Shown here piece by piece: positions 9,558 through 20,753 of a DNA stretch of 64,000 nt. The first letter of the stretch is position 1. Each line of letters opens with the position of its first letter. This DNA comes from Vanrija pseudolonga (Eukaryota; Basidiomycota; Tremellomycetes; Trichosporonales; Trichosporonaceae). The notes beneath the pieces are model-generated. The model was not told the origin of the DNA, did not search any database, and was given only the letters and a program-made list of their open reading frames with translations. The DNA is taken from NCBI RefSeq assembly GCF_020906515.1, contig NC_085849.1, positions 2,356,001 to 2,420,000 of the forward strand, given 5' to 3'. The translations under genes and the position numbers were made by a program.

Positions 9558-11582
9558 GTTTTGCGGCTCGCGACGTGTGGCTCGAAGTCGCGTCGACAGA
9601 TTTTTTGTTTCGCCATCAGCTTGCGTTAAGGTATTAGGTTTTCGGTAGTCACCACACAACTCCTGGTGGTGGCGGTGACATGACAATCCGGGCAAGTGTT
9701 CTTCCGCCGCAAGAAGCACTCTCTGTGCTTTCTGCGTGACTGTTGCCGCGACTCCCGCTGTTCGAGAAGATGTTTTCGAGAAGATGTTGGGGGAGGCGTT
9801 GTGTTCGACGCGGCTACACCTTCGAAGACCGTCGCGGGTACGTGTTCGACGTTCGACGACTCCGCCGGTAGCGCGATTGGAGATACGACGCGCTTGACAC
9901 TGGGCCAACGACGTCGCCATTTACATAGGCGGGGTCTACGAGCCGAGGCAGACGTACAGACGCGGGTCTAAGTACGAGCCGACGACGGCGCCGAGTCTAG
10001 AGCCAACTACTTGGTGGTTGGAATCACGGGCACTTGCAGATCTTACGCAATGCGCTATCCGCGGCAGAGCGACACAGAGTGGGCAGGCGCGCCGGAATGT
10101 GATCTCGTCGTCGTTGTCGGCGCCGTTGCTCCACTCGCGGTGTATCACGAGCTCAACGAGCCCGTCATGTGCCAAGCAAGCACGCACCAGCGCGCGGTAT
10201 GCAGGGAGTGCCCGGTACACTCCCGCGCGGCGTGGCGCGACCGTGGTCCCCTCGCCTCTGATCCCACCCAGCCCGGCCCGTTCCGGCGCCACCGCGGCCG
10301 ACGCGTCGCATCGGCGAAGGTTTGGAAACCGGAGTGGAACATGTGGGCTGGCGGGTGCGAGCGACGGACCGACGTGATTGATTGATCGTCGGCGGGCGCG
10401 GTGCCACCCGCTGGAAGGTGGTGCAAGCAAGCGCCAGCGCCAGCATGCTGCACCTTCCACCGGCCAGCTGGCTGTGCTCTGCACTCTGTGCTACTTGGCC
10501 TGCTTAATTGCCCAGAGTCCTGCAGGGAGCCGGTTACGAGATTCGCGGATTGCAGGAGCGGGTGCGTCCATCCGACGGGCTAGCCTGCCGGCATAGGGCG
10601 AGTGTTGGTGACGGGGAGAAGGTTGGGGGTGGCGCCGGCGCCAACGAGTGCCAACGAAGACTTGAGTGGTGGGGAGGACGAGGTCGCGCCGCCCACCAAC
10701 ACCACCAGACAAACGCACTTTGGGTTCGGTGCTGCCGTACACGCCTGCCCTGTGCATGCTTTTGCTCGTTCACACCTCTGGACCCGGGGGTCTGGGGCGA
10801 CGGCATTTCACGTCACGAGTTATGCTTGGGTCGCTCGTTGCTGGGTCATAGGCACACTGCATGATCTGGTCGTCGGTGAGCACGAGGGTGCCGACAGCGG
10901 CCTCCGACGCGGACATGGTGTCGGGCGTCAACAATGGTCCGAAGCTAGCAGCTTGCGCTCCGCTCGACGCGAGTGAGCACGCGCCGGCCGAGCCAGAAGC
11001 CTAAAAAACATGTTTGGGCGTTTCAACTGTTTGTCTTGTGTGTGTTGTCTGAGTGTTGCCGGCGGGTGGCGTCGTGCGCGCTCGCGCTCGTGCGTGCTCA
11101 CGCGCCTGCGCTTAATGTTGCGGTGCGCGCGCGCGCGCGTGCGCGGATGCAGGGGATCGCGGGGGGCGAAGGGGAGAGAGGGGACGAAAGGCCAAGAGAT
11201 GGGCGAGATGGGCCGGGCAGCAAGAGGCCAGGGGCCGCCCAGGCGACAGTGGCAGCAGTGGCACACGAGGGACCTGTCCCGCGCCGTGCCTTGAATCCCG
11301 AAACACGTCGTAGTCCCGTGGCAGGGGGTGTGGACGCGTTTGCTACTGGTGCTGGCGTGAAGCGGCAGCCGAGCCGTGAGCATTGTATGGTATTGCGAGG
11401 GGAGGTGGCGATGGTGTGTGTGGTGTGCAATGGTGCAGGTGCAGGCAGCCAGGCAGGTAGAGCCGAGAACCGCGGAGAGAAGCAGCAGGCAGGATGTAGT
11501 AGACTTGTCGAAAGACTGCGACCTACCTCGAACTTACTTTGTATCGCTCACTCTCAACGACCGACACGACCGACACGACACG
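9558..11582. other. 2-kb non-coding interval upstream of the DOMON/b561 gene
   Basis: No convincing gene. Several open frames of 90-250 codons overlap on both strands, as expected by chance in GC-rich DNA; none shows a domain or clean splice pattern. An alternating CG/GC tract occurs near 11126-11142. The final few hundred bases are likely promoter and 5' UTR of the 11583 gene. Confidence 0.5.
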
Positions 11583-13533
11583 ATGAGGACGACGTGGTCG
11601 GCTGCTGTGCTGGCCCTCGGCGCGCTCATGGGATTCGCGACGACTGTCGGCGCGAGCACGACGGGGCAGGCGATTTGCAACGACGTGAGTGGGCTTGCCC
11701 GCCGAGTGGAGCGAGGCGGACGTCGAGGCCTTGAGGCGAGGCGGTCGCCAGCGACGCCGAACAGCCAGCAAGCAGCAACAGCGCTGACACCGACACCCCA
11801 CAGATCATCTGCATCACGGCGCTCCGCGACTCGGTCTCCAACACGGACAACTACACGCTGACGCCGAGTGCGGCGCGGGCAAGCGAGCATGTCGGGTGGC
11901 TTGCGATGTGAGTGGGGCTGTTGGCAGCGAGGAGCGATCGTAGAGAGCTGACTTGGACAGTGGCTTTGGAGCCTACATGCGTGCGTCGACCCTGTAGCGA
12001 CAAAGCGTGCCCTGCTGACCTCCCCAGCCCACACGCCGCTCGTCATCGTCTGGCCCAACTCTGACGGCAGCCTGACGCTGTCGCAGCGCGAGGCGAGCGA
12101 CCATGTGATGCCTACGAGTGGGTGCGGTCGCCAAGACGGTAACTAACGTTGCAGGAGTGACCTCGCCGGCAAGAATAGCCACGCTCGACACTGCCGCGTC
12201 CTTCTCCAACAGCACCTCCTCCTTCACATTCTCCGTCCCAACGACCGACGCCGCCCAGAACGAAACCACCATCATCTGGGCCGTGTCCCAGGCGAACCCG
12301 GGCAGCAGCGACGCCGACGCCATGCTGGTCAAGCACACGTGGTCCGGCCCGACGCAGGTATCGATGCTTGCGCCGTGGGCTGGGCGCACGATCATGCAGG
12401 GCGGGCAGGGCGTGTGGACCAAGACGACCAAGATGAACGGCCGGCCGACGTTTGCGCTGATCGCGCACGTCACATGCGGCGTGCTTGCCACTTTGCTCGT
12501 GCTCCCCGGCGGCGTCGTCGTGCCCCGCATTACGCGCGGCCTGACAACCACGCGCTGGTGGTTCCGCTTCCACGCCGTCAACCAGGGCCTGTTCGCCGTC
12601 GCGCTCATCGCCGTCGCGTTCGGCCTCGCCATGAGCTTTGGCGGCAAGATTGACTCGAACCACCGCAAGTGTGGCGTCGCGCTGTTTTCTCTGGCGGTCC
12701 TCCAAACCCTGCTTGGGCTCGTCGCACACTTCTACCGCCCCGGATACCGCGTGCGCCCGTACACGTTCGAGACGAAGCGCGGCCGCGGACCCAGCAACTT
12801 CATCCACGTCGCCGTCGGCATCGTCATCGTGTGCGTCGGCTGGGCGACGAGCTGGTACGGCTTCACGTCCGAGTGGACGTACCGGGGCCACGGGCCGACG
12901 CCGTACGGCCTCCGGATCGGATGGGGCGTGATCGTCGCGCTGTGGCTCACGGCGTACGTCTTTGGCATCATCTTCTTCCTGCCGCGCCAGCTGCGCATCG
13001 AGAGCGCAGACAGACAGGCCATGCTGCGCGAGGAGAGCAAGCATTTCCGCAGCTCGGCCGTGGCCCTCGCGCACGGGTTCCACATGGAGCCCCCGCGCGT
13101 CAACGCCATCACGCCGACGCCGCCCCCGCCCGCGCTGTCGCCGTCGCCCAAGACGCCGCGGCGCAACCGCAAGACGGAGGAAGACGACTACAGCATCAAC
13201 GGCCACGACAGCATCACGTCCCCCATGCCTGAGAGTCTGGCCTTTACGCACGGCAGCCCGACGAGCACGATGAGCGGCTTCCCGCGCTCGCCGGACCCGT
13301 CGGCGGACGGGCACAGCGCCTACTTCCCCAACCCGCCCAAGCCGAAGGGCGAGTCAATCTACGACCAGTTCATGAACCGCAGCGCGCCGACCGTGCAGGC
13401 CCCCGCCCCGCCCGTCCCTTCGCGGCCTGAAGGCCTAGACGGCAACCCGTTCGACGATACCCCCAACCCCGTGCAGACTATGACCATGCCGCTGAGCATC
13501 AAGAAGGGCGGCGGCGCCGGCAAGCGCTGGTGA
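11583..13533 (+). CDS. Secreted-domain DOMON plus cytochrome b561 transmembrane electron-transfer protein
   Basis: About 560 residues in five exons. Introns are at about 11685-11803, 11908-11956, 11981-12028 and 12119-12154 (the last with a CTAAC branch site). An N-terminal signal peptide (MRTTWSAAVLALGALMGFA) is followed by a DOMON haem-binding domain (HVGWLAIGFGAYMPHTPLV, IVWPNSDGSLTLSQREASD, HTWSGPTQV). Next is a cytochrome b561 module of about five membrane helices with the expected histidines: ALIAHVTCGV, WWFRFHAVNQG, DSNHRKCGVALF and NFIHVAVGIVIV. The long cytoplasmic tail is Pro/Ser-rich and basic at the end (KKGGGAGKRW). Such proteins move electrons across the plasma membrane; roles in extracellular iron or copper reduction or redox partnering are known for relatives but not shown here. 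Confidence 0.92.
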
Positions 13534-14342
13534 GGAGAGGCGGGCAGAGGGCAATGGGGGGAGACGCAGGCCACGCACTGCCTGGCGCAGCACGCGACCG
13601 CCGACCCACCCCCGCCAGCTAGCCAGCTGTTCTGTGGGCTGTTGTACTATAATATCCCGGTTAATGATGACCCCTTGCATGCATACACTGGTGAGGTGTG
13701 CGTGTGCGGTGGGTGGTGTGCCACACGACCAGACAGCAGACGGCGAGCGCCACGGCACACGGCTCGGCTCGAGCTTGTTTGTGGTCTCTGGCCGGGCGTC
13801 GTACTCGAAAGGGGCTGCGACAATGCTGCTGTCGGAACAAAGACCGACACACGACACACGAGAGGCTCGGCGCTCGGCGGGCACCCCGATGCACTGCTCT
13901 GCTCCGCGCACACACGGTGGGCATGCATTCCGCTCCGCGCGCATCCATCTTGTCACATCACGCCGGCACGCAAGGCGAACACAGGGGCCCAGGTCCGGCG
14001 CGCCAGGTGCCACTACTGTACTTCTGCAGCGGCAGGGGAAGGGGTTGTTCGTTTGTCTGAGTTTAGACAGGAACCCTCGCGTCGCTGAGGAACAAGTGCG
14101 AGGAACGGCGTTTCGCAAACACTCTACCCAAAGTTTGCTCCGTCACGCACAAAAGAACAATCGATGGCCAGACCTGCCAGACTTACCCTCCGCGCCAATG
14201 ACGCCACGTCCATCTCACATATCGCGGCACCCACACCATGGCTAGTAGCATACATCGCTCGCTCGACACTAGACACATTGTAATACAGATATGGGAAACG
14301 TGGCAAGGTTGCACCTCGCTTCGCGTCGCGTTCGCGTCACAC
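13534..14342. other. Intergenic interval between two convergent genes
   Basis: About 800 bases between the stop of the DOMON/b561 gene and the stop of the minus-strand MTOC gene, so it holds two 3' flanks. No RNA gene, repeat or supported ORF was found. Confidence 0.6.
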
Positions 14343-17300
14343 CTAGTTGTCCATCAGGTGCGCAGCTGTTGCAACGACCCCCTCGGCACGCGCATTTCGC
14401 TTCTTGATCAACTCGACCTGTCTTTCCAGATCGCTAGCGCGTGTCAGCTTATTCTCCGGTCACATGGCCGACAAACAACACTTTACTCACCGGACCTGGG
14501 CCTCGAGCTGCAAAGCACGCTCCTTGCCCCCCTGCTTCTCGGCCTTAATCTTCTCACCCGCAGCCCGCAACCTCGTTTCGTACTCCTTGACACGTGCCTC
14601 CCACTTGGTTTCAGCCTGCCCCGATCGTGACTGGATGTCCGAAAGGCGCTGCTCGAGCTGCGCAACGCTCTGCGCGGCCTGGTTTGCCCGCTTCTCGGCG
14701 GTCTGGGCCCGCTCCGTGAGCAGGCGCACCTGTGTCGATGGCACAGCGTCGGATGCAGAGCTGCTCGCGCGCAGAGACGAGATCTCCTTCTGAAGCTCCG
14801 CATTCCTCGCCTTGGACGCTTCCAGCTCGCCGTCCTTGAGCGAGTACTTGCTGCGCCACTGGGCACGCGCGAGCTCGAGCTTCTTGACAGATGCCTCGAA
14901 AGAGTCGAGAGCGCGCCACTTGGCGTCCAGCTGGCGCTTCAACGACGCCATCTTCTGCTCCATCTTGGTCTCCGTGTCCTTGATGCGCTTGTCAAAGTCG
15001 GCCCGTGCGCCGTTGATCGAACGCAAGCGCTGCAGCAGGGTGTCACGGAAGACGTTGAAGTTGGCTGGTGTTGTCGAGTCCTGTGTTGTTAGTGGGTACT
15101 TCCCTCGGCAGTCCGGCCACCCACATCAGTCCCGAGGAACCGGTTGATGTCCTTGAAGACTCTCAACAGCAGCTCGGTGCGCTCCTGACGCTGCTGATCG
15201 CTCTCCTTCTGCAGTCGAAGCCTCGAGTGCTCCTTCTCAGTTAACAGTGGCTCAAGCGTCTCGAGCCTCTCGCGCAGGGATGCAGACTCGCGCTCCTGCT
15301 GACGCGCAGCCTTGCTCATCGCGTCCAGCTTGTCGGACAGGCCAAGGCGGCCCTGGCGTTCGCTGCTGAGCTTGCCCTCGAGCTCGCGGTGCTTGTCCAT
15401 CTGATTGTCAGCGAGCCCACAGCGTGATTTACCCACCAAGTCGGCAACCTCCATGTCTCGGTCGCTGAGTGCCTGTTCGCGCTCGCGCAACTCGTCGCGC
15501 GCGCGATCCAAGTCGTCCTCGCACTGAGCCAGGTCGCGGCGGAGACGCTCCAGCTCGATCTCGAGTACGTGCTGGCCAGACGAGTGCTCGTCTCCCAACT
15601 TTCTCCTCTGGTCCTCGACGTCGCGGAGGGCGTTCTGGACAGAAACGAGGTCGCGGTCGCGCATCGCGACGCGATCTCTGGCCGCCTCGAGCTCGGCCGT
15701 GAGGCGCTCGTTGACCTGGTCTCGGCTGGCCAGCTGGCGGCGGTGGTGCTCCTGATCCGATGCACGCTCATTCTCCCACACACCGCGGTTGGACGAATGC
15801 GCTTCCTTCTCGTGCTGGAGCTGTGTAGAGAGGTCGTCACGCTCGTCTTGCGTCTTTTTGCGGGCGTCCTTGAGGGCGGAGACGAGCTCCTCGTAATGGG
15901 CCTTTTCGCCGTCGTACGCCTCCTCGAGCCTCTGAAGCTCGCCGTTGAGCTCGGTCTCGCGGTCACGCAGCTCCTCGATCAGCTCCTCGAGGTCGTACAC
16001 CTTCTGGCCAAGCTGCATAGTTAGCACTACCACCGGCCCTGTAACTCACCGCCTCGACCTCGCGGTTGGCAGACACGAGATCCGCCTCCTTCTCGGCGTT
16101 GTCCATGTCGATGTTGCGTAAGGTCTCCTCCAGGCGGTCGTGGGTCTCGCCCTGCGCAGCCTCAAGTTCGGCGACGCGCTCACGAGCAATAACGAGCTCC
16201 TCTTCGCGCTCCAGTACGAGCTTGCGAATGTCCTCGAGGTCCTGCTCGCGCTCCTGGAGCACATCCTTGAGCTCGTCCACCTGCGCCCTGGCTTCCAACA
16301 CCTCGTCGCGCCACTCGGACTCGACTTGCTGAATCTCGCGCTCGTGCTCGTTGACCTTGGCGTCGACTTCGTTGTTTAACTCGTCGATCTCCTCGTCGCG
16401 GCGTTCTAAGTCGATTTGGGCGCCGGCGAGCTTGTCTCGCAGCTCGTTGACTTGCTGAGTGGGTTAGCACAAGAGCATGGAGGCGTCACCCACCTCCTCC
16501 ATCAGGTCCAAGTCGTTAGCGGAAGCCTTGCGCACCTCGTCCAGATCAGCCTTGAGCTGGGCATTCTCCTGCAGTCGTCAGCAATATACCCAGCCGAGTC
16601 CACCCACCTGCTCGAGCTTGGACATCATGCGCGCCTCGCGGCCCTTGCCCATGCCCACGCTCTCGGTTAACCCCTTTGCCTCCTCGCGCAGCTTGTCGAC
16701 CTCCTCCTCGGCCCGGTCGGCCGCGTCCCGGAGGTTGCTGATCTCAAGGGCATGGTCGTCGATGGTGCCGCGCGCGACGTCGAGCTCCTCTTCCAACTGG
16801 CGCACGCGGTCGTCGTCCGAGTCGCGGATCTGGTCCAGCTCGGCCTCGAGGGCAACGCGGCGCTCCTTCTCCTCACGCCACATGGCCTCCATCTCGCGCG
16901 ACTCGGCGTCGCGCTCGCGCGCGCGCCCACCCTTGCTCTCACGATCACGCGCGGCGGCCGTCAAATCGCGGTCCTGCTGCATGAGCAGCTTTTTCGACTT
17001 TTTCAGCTCCTTGCTGTAATTCAGAATCTCAATCTTGAGCTTCACGTTCTCCTTGAGCGCCGACTCGATGTGGTCGGGCGCCATCTGGGCGAGGCGCTCC
17101 TTGAGAAAGTGGTTCTCGAGCTGCAGATTGAAGTTTTCCTTCTGCAACGCGTCGACATTCTCCGCGTCAGCTCTACCCACAACTCCCAACCCACCTGCTC
17201 CTGCTCGCGCAGCGTCATCTGCGTAGGGCCAGTAGCCGCGACGCTGTGCCTTCCGCTGCGCTTGCTCGGACCGCCAGCGTACGAAGTACGCAGGTCTCCC

Positions 17301-17835
17301 GCGCGCCGGTGGCTGACATTGAGCGACAGCTGGCCGAGCACCCCCTCCTCGTCGTCAGACGCGGCATTGGTGTGCGTGTACCGCGCGTCCAGCGCGTCCG
17401 TGTCCTCGTCCGAGTCGTCCGAGTCCCGATTGGAACGGAGGTATCGCGAGCGCCGGGGCGCGCCCGAGTCTTCGGGGAGGCCGCGACGCGTGCTCGGGGG
17501 CGGCGAGAGCGCAAGCAGCGCCGATGGTGGCGGCTGGTTTGACGACGTGAACAGTGCGCCCTCCTTGTCAGGCGAAGGGATGCGGGGGAGGTCGGGAGCT
17601 GGGAGCGTCAACACTGCTTGCCGTTTCCATCAGTGTCCAACTCACGATTAAATCCTCCCCTTAGCCCGCCGCCTTGCCGGTCGTCATAGTCGCCCTCCTC
17701 GGCCGAGTGGAAGCTCGAGCCCAGCGACCCGAGAGAAATGTCGGGTAAGGTGCGTTGGACGACGGTCGAGCCGTTTGACGATACGTTTGGCGAGTCGAGC
17801 ACGCCGATGCCTGCCAGGGACGAGAGGGGCTGCAT
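14343..17835 (-). CDS. Centrosomin-motif (CM1) gamma-tubulin complex recruiter, Mto1/ApsB/Pcp1-like MTOC protein
   Basis: About 1,000 residues. The chosen start, MQPLSSLAG, is at 17835; an open frame extends to 18096 but would nearly reach the divergent gene. The N-terminus is Ser/Pro/Asp-rich. From about 17170 downward comes a Cnn_1N/CM1 motif: TLREQEQ, then VDALQKENFNLQLENHFLKE and ERLAQMAPDHIESALKENV. This is the signature that binds and activates gamma-tubulin complexes. The rest is nearly continuous heptad-rich coiled coil (EMEAMWREEKERR, DDRVRQLEEELDVA and so on) split by many 35-50 nt introns. The last exon ends ERQVELIKKRNARAEG...MDN. Known relatives act at spindle pole bodies, septal or cytoplasmic MTOCs. 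No PACT-like end was obvious, so Mto1/ApsB is slightly favoured over Pcp1/Spc110. Confidence 0.87.
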
Positions 17836-18108
17836 TGTGTCGAGCCCTCCGCCGGTGGAGTGGAATGGAAAGGTGGTGGACAGATGCCAATGTCGGTGCG
17901 AGGGTTGAGGGGTGTTGTTGACATTGGACTGAGGGGGGGCGTGTCGAGTGATGATCCCGCCGCCAACAGAGCGCGCGCCTGCCAAAAGCGGAAATTCCTG
18001 GCCACTCTGTAGTCTTATCCAGCCCGGCGAGATTTCGGAAACGACAAAGTCATTTCGCACTCTCCATCGGCCCGTAGTAGACGTCGACAACCCCACACAC
18101 TGCCCAGC
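17836..18108. promoter_or_regulatory. Shared divergent promoter between the CM1 gene and the Tim17/22-like gene
   Basis: Only 273 bases separate the two start codons, which point away from each other, so the core promoters must share this interval. No TATA box is evident. Confidence 0.6.
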
Positions 18109-19039
18109 ATGGCGCCAGCAGCACCTCCAAAATCCTCGCCGTTCGACCCCGACGCGCCGCTGTTCGTCGCCAAGGCCTCGTTGACGACCGGTACGTCTAC
18201 TTCTGCTGGCGTAACTGACCCGCAGCCGCGATGGGCGCCTTCACCGGCGCGTGTATCGGCGTTGTGCAGCGCCAGAACCCGTTCATCCTCGGCACCAACA
18301 TGGCCGTGAACAGCGGTATTGGCGGCCTGGCGTTCTTCGCCACGCGCGAGTACCTCGTCTCGCCGGCGCTGCTGGCCGTCGGGGCCACGCCGGGCCATGT
18401 GCGTCGGCGGGCAGCGCTCGACGACGAGCGCAGCGGCATCGTGCCTCCTGCGGCATCGATACCCGAGGTGCGGACTGAGCGGCTGCTCGACTCGGGCATC
18501 TCAGGTGCACTGTCCGGCGGAGGACTGTCTGCCGCTCTGCGTAAGTGCTGAGCCGAGCCCGGTTGATACAGCACTGACGAGCAGGCGGACCGCGTACCCT
18601 CATCCCGGCCGCCTTCACCTCGGCGCTGATCGCCACGCTGCTTCAGTTCTCGGTCAACTCTGTGCGCGTAGCGCGACTGGAGATTCTCGCCAAGCGGCTC
18701 GAGGAAAGCAAGGCGAGGGAAGCGCCGGTGGCTGTGGCCGACGCCGAGCCTGTCGAGGCCACCCAGCCCGAGGTCCCGATCGTTGCCCTTCTTCCTCCAG
18801 CCTTCGACAACCCATTGAAAGAGGAAGGCGCGCAGCGCGGCGACGCACCCATCACTGCGCGCGTCCTCGCCACGCTGTCCTCCTTCCTCCCAGTGCGCAA
18901 GCTCACAGACGACGACTACCTCGCGACGCTGGAGCGCAAGCGCGCCGACGTCGACAAGCGCCTGGCCGAGATTGACGCCGAGCAGCTCACAATGTTTGAG
19001 CGCAGCGCGGCCAACCAGCAGCAACAGCAGCAGAAGTAG
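18109..19039 (+). CDS. Tim17/Tim22-family-like small membrane protein with charged C-terminal helix
   Basis: Three exons; introns at about 18191-18226 and 18542-18584. About 280 residues from the ATG at 18109. The N-terminal half has Gly/Ala-rich hydrophobic segments in the style of Tim17/22/NDUFA11 proteins: MGAFTGACIGVVQRQNPFIL, NMAVNSGIGGLAFFATREYL, then SGISGALSGGGLSAALRGG and IPAAFTSALIATLLQF. The C-terminal half is soluble, Ala/Glu/Pro-rich, with a coiled helix (YLATLERKRADVDKRLAEID) and a poly-Gln end. Mitochondrial inner-membrane location and import or complex I-assembly roles are known for the family. The assignment within it is inference, and the coding call itself is firm. Confidence 0.75.
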
Positions 19040-19115
19040 AGCATCACCATCACAAGCATCGAGTAGCAGCATTCATCACTTATTCAATAATCGGACATGG
19101 CGTCCATGCAACCTA

Positions 19116-20349
19116 TCATGCAGGGCCCTCGGGGGCGGACGGGGGAGCGTCGGGGATGCGGTCAAGCGGGCGGCCGCGCGAGCGACTGCGCGCCGCGAGG
19201 CCCTGGCGGCCAGAGACGAACTCTTCGTATCTGGCGGCGTCTGCGGGCGAGCGTCAGCAAGAGCGCTACCAGTCCATTGCCGCGGCAGCTCACATTCTGG
19301 GTGCCAGCGCGACAGGGCCGGGCGGTTCTCGATAATGTCGCCGAGCGCCCACTGGATGCGCGCCTTGTCGAGCTTGGTGTTGGTCTCGTTGTCGGGACAG
19401 ATGACGTAGAAGTCGCCGTGCTCGAGCACGTGCTCGAACATGTACTCGACGGTTTGTTCGGCCGTCCACGCGCCGGACGGCTTGGGCTGCGAGAGGTCGC
19501 CGCGCGCCGTCATGTTGGTCCACACCCAGCCGGGGCTGAGAAGCGTTAGCCCTTGGTTCTGTGGCGTGGCGCGGCGCGGCGCTCGGGCCGCCACCTGCGC
19601 CGTGCTGCAGCGCCACACAACTCACACAAAGAGATGGGCGGTGCAGTTCGAGTCGGGCGCATTGCGGAGCTCGTGGGCGACTGGGTGGTGGTGGTTAGCT
19701 CCAACGTCCCTAGCCTCGCTCCCGTTGCAGCCCCCCCCCCCCCACCACACCCACTCACGCTGCTCGGTGAACACCTTGACGGCCGCCTTGGACACATTAT
19801 ACCCCGCGTTACCCGGCGGGGTGGTGATGCCCTGCTTTGAGCCCGTGTTGATGATGACGCTGGCGTTCTCCTGGCGGGCCATGAGCGGCGCGAACACCTG
19901 CGCGACGTTGATCACGCCGGCCATGTTGACGCCGAGCACGGTCGCCCAGTCGGCCTGCAGGTCGGCGAGGTCGCGCGTGAGCGAAAACGCAGGCGTCGCG
20001 CGGCCGACGCCGGCATTGTTGAGCAGGATCTGCACCTCGCCATACAGGTCGAGCACCTTGTCGCGCAGCGCAATCACCTGCGACACCTGCGCCACGTCCG
20101 TCTGGGAGCCGACAACGTCGCCCGCGCCCTCGATGCTCTTGACCTCCTTGACCGCCGCGTCGAGGTCGCTGCTGATGTCGACGAGCACAATGTTGACGCC
20201 GGCGGGTGAGAGGAACTTGGCTGCCGCGAGGCCTATGCCCGAGCTACGAGGGTGAGCGCTGTACACACGCCCGGCTGGCTGGCCACTCACGCGCCGCCCG
20301 TGATGACTGCCACGGCGCCTTTATGGATGATATTCGTGTTGCCCTCCAT
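19116..20349 (-). CDS. Short-chain dehydrogenase/reductase (classical SDR)
   Basis: About 315 residues in five exons; start ATG at 20349, stop TGA complement at 19116-19118. Exon 1 ends in TGGA and exon 2 continues SSGIGLAAAKF, giving the TGxxxGIG Rossmann motif of the cofactor site. Other classical SDR marks are LVDIS (an acidic residue after beta-2, favouring NAD), NNAGVGR, IINTGSKQG with the catalytic Ser region, and YNVSKAAVK with the Tyr/Lys pair. After an intron containing a G13-type homopolymer comes the PGWVWTNMT segment typical of the substrate lid. The C-terminus is Arg/Pro-rich (RGRPLDRIPDAPP). The substrate cannot be predicted. The gene is convergent with the 18109-19039 gene, 76 bases apart. 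A CRE-like TGACGTCA lies about 250 bases upstream. Confidence 0.9.
19728..19743. repeat. C/G homopolymer run inside an SDR intron
   Basis: A run of about 13 C residues on the plus strand within the third intron of the SDR gene; likely length-variable. Confidence 0.85.
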
Positions 20350-20597
20350 TGTGGGGTTGGGGTGGTGGTGGTGGTGGGGGTATGAGGTAGTGTGCAGTGT
20401 GCAGTGTCGTCGACGACTTGTGATCGGAATCTGATCGTCTGACACGATGTCGTGCTGATGCTGCTGCTGCTGCTGGTGCGTGGACCTGTCGCTCTGTCTG
20501 CTAGACTCGCAGCTCCCAGCCTCCCATATCTATCGCGCGTGACCCGTCGACTTGCCCATATCTACCCCACCCAGCAGCCAATGACAGCCAGCAAGAT

Positions 20598-20605
20598 TGA
20601 CGTCA
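20598..20605. promoter_or_regulatory. Perfect CRE/ATF site TGACGTCA upstream of the SDR gene
   Basis: An eight-base palindrome recognised by bZIP factors of the Atf1/CREB type, 249 bases upstream of the SDR start codon (minus-strand gene). A CCAAT pentamer lies about 20 bases away (near 20577). Function is inferred from the motif only. Confidence 0.45.
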
Positions 20606-20753
20606 CTCTGCCTCTAATGTGGCCCCAACGGGCAATTTCGCAATTTCGGGGGCCCTCCAGCTCAAATAGCCTGTCACCCACCCCGTGTCACCAAACCACC
20701 ATCACCGTGCGCAATGCGCAATATAATCCAACTGGCCATGCATACCCACGACA

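Noticed and set aside
9063-9920. Long minus-strand open frame (285 codons) across the tRNA region
   Set aside because: It reads straight through the tRNA-Glu gene and its terminator in antisense, has no host-like codon bias and no motif. Chance ORF.
8844-11582. AT-richer sparse interval considered as a transposon or LTR remnant
   Set aside because: No terminal repeats, target-site duplication or polymerase/transposase-like frame could be identified by eye; only a tRNA gene and short repeats.
12112-13314. 400-codon minus-strand frame opposite the DOMON/b561 gene
   Set aside because: Exact antisense shadow of a confirmed cytochrome b561 coding exon; Arg/Asp/Val-rich composition typical of reverse frames of GC-rich genes.
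17836-18096. Upstream extension of the CM1 protein to a methionine at 18096
   Set aside because: It would place the start 13 bases from the divergent ATG and adds sequence without family resemblance; MQPLSSLAG at 17835 is preferred.
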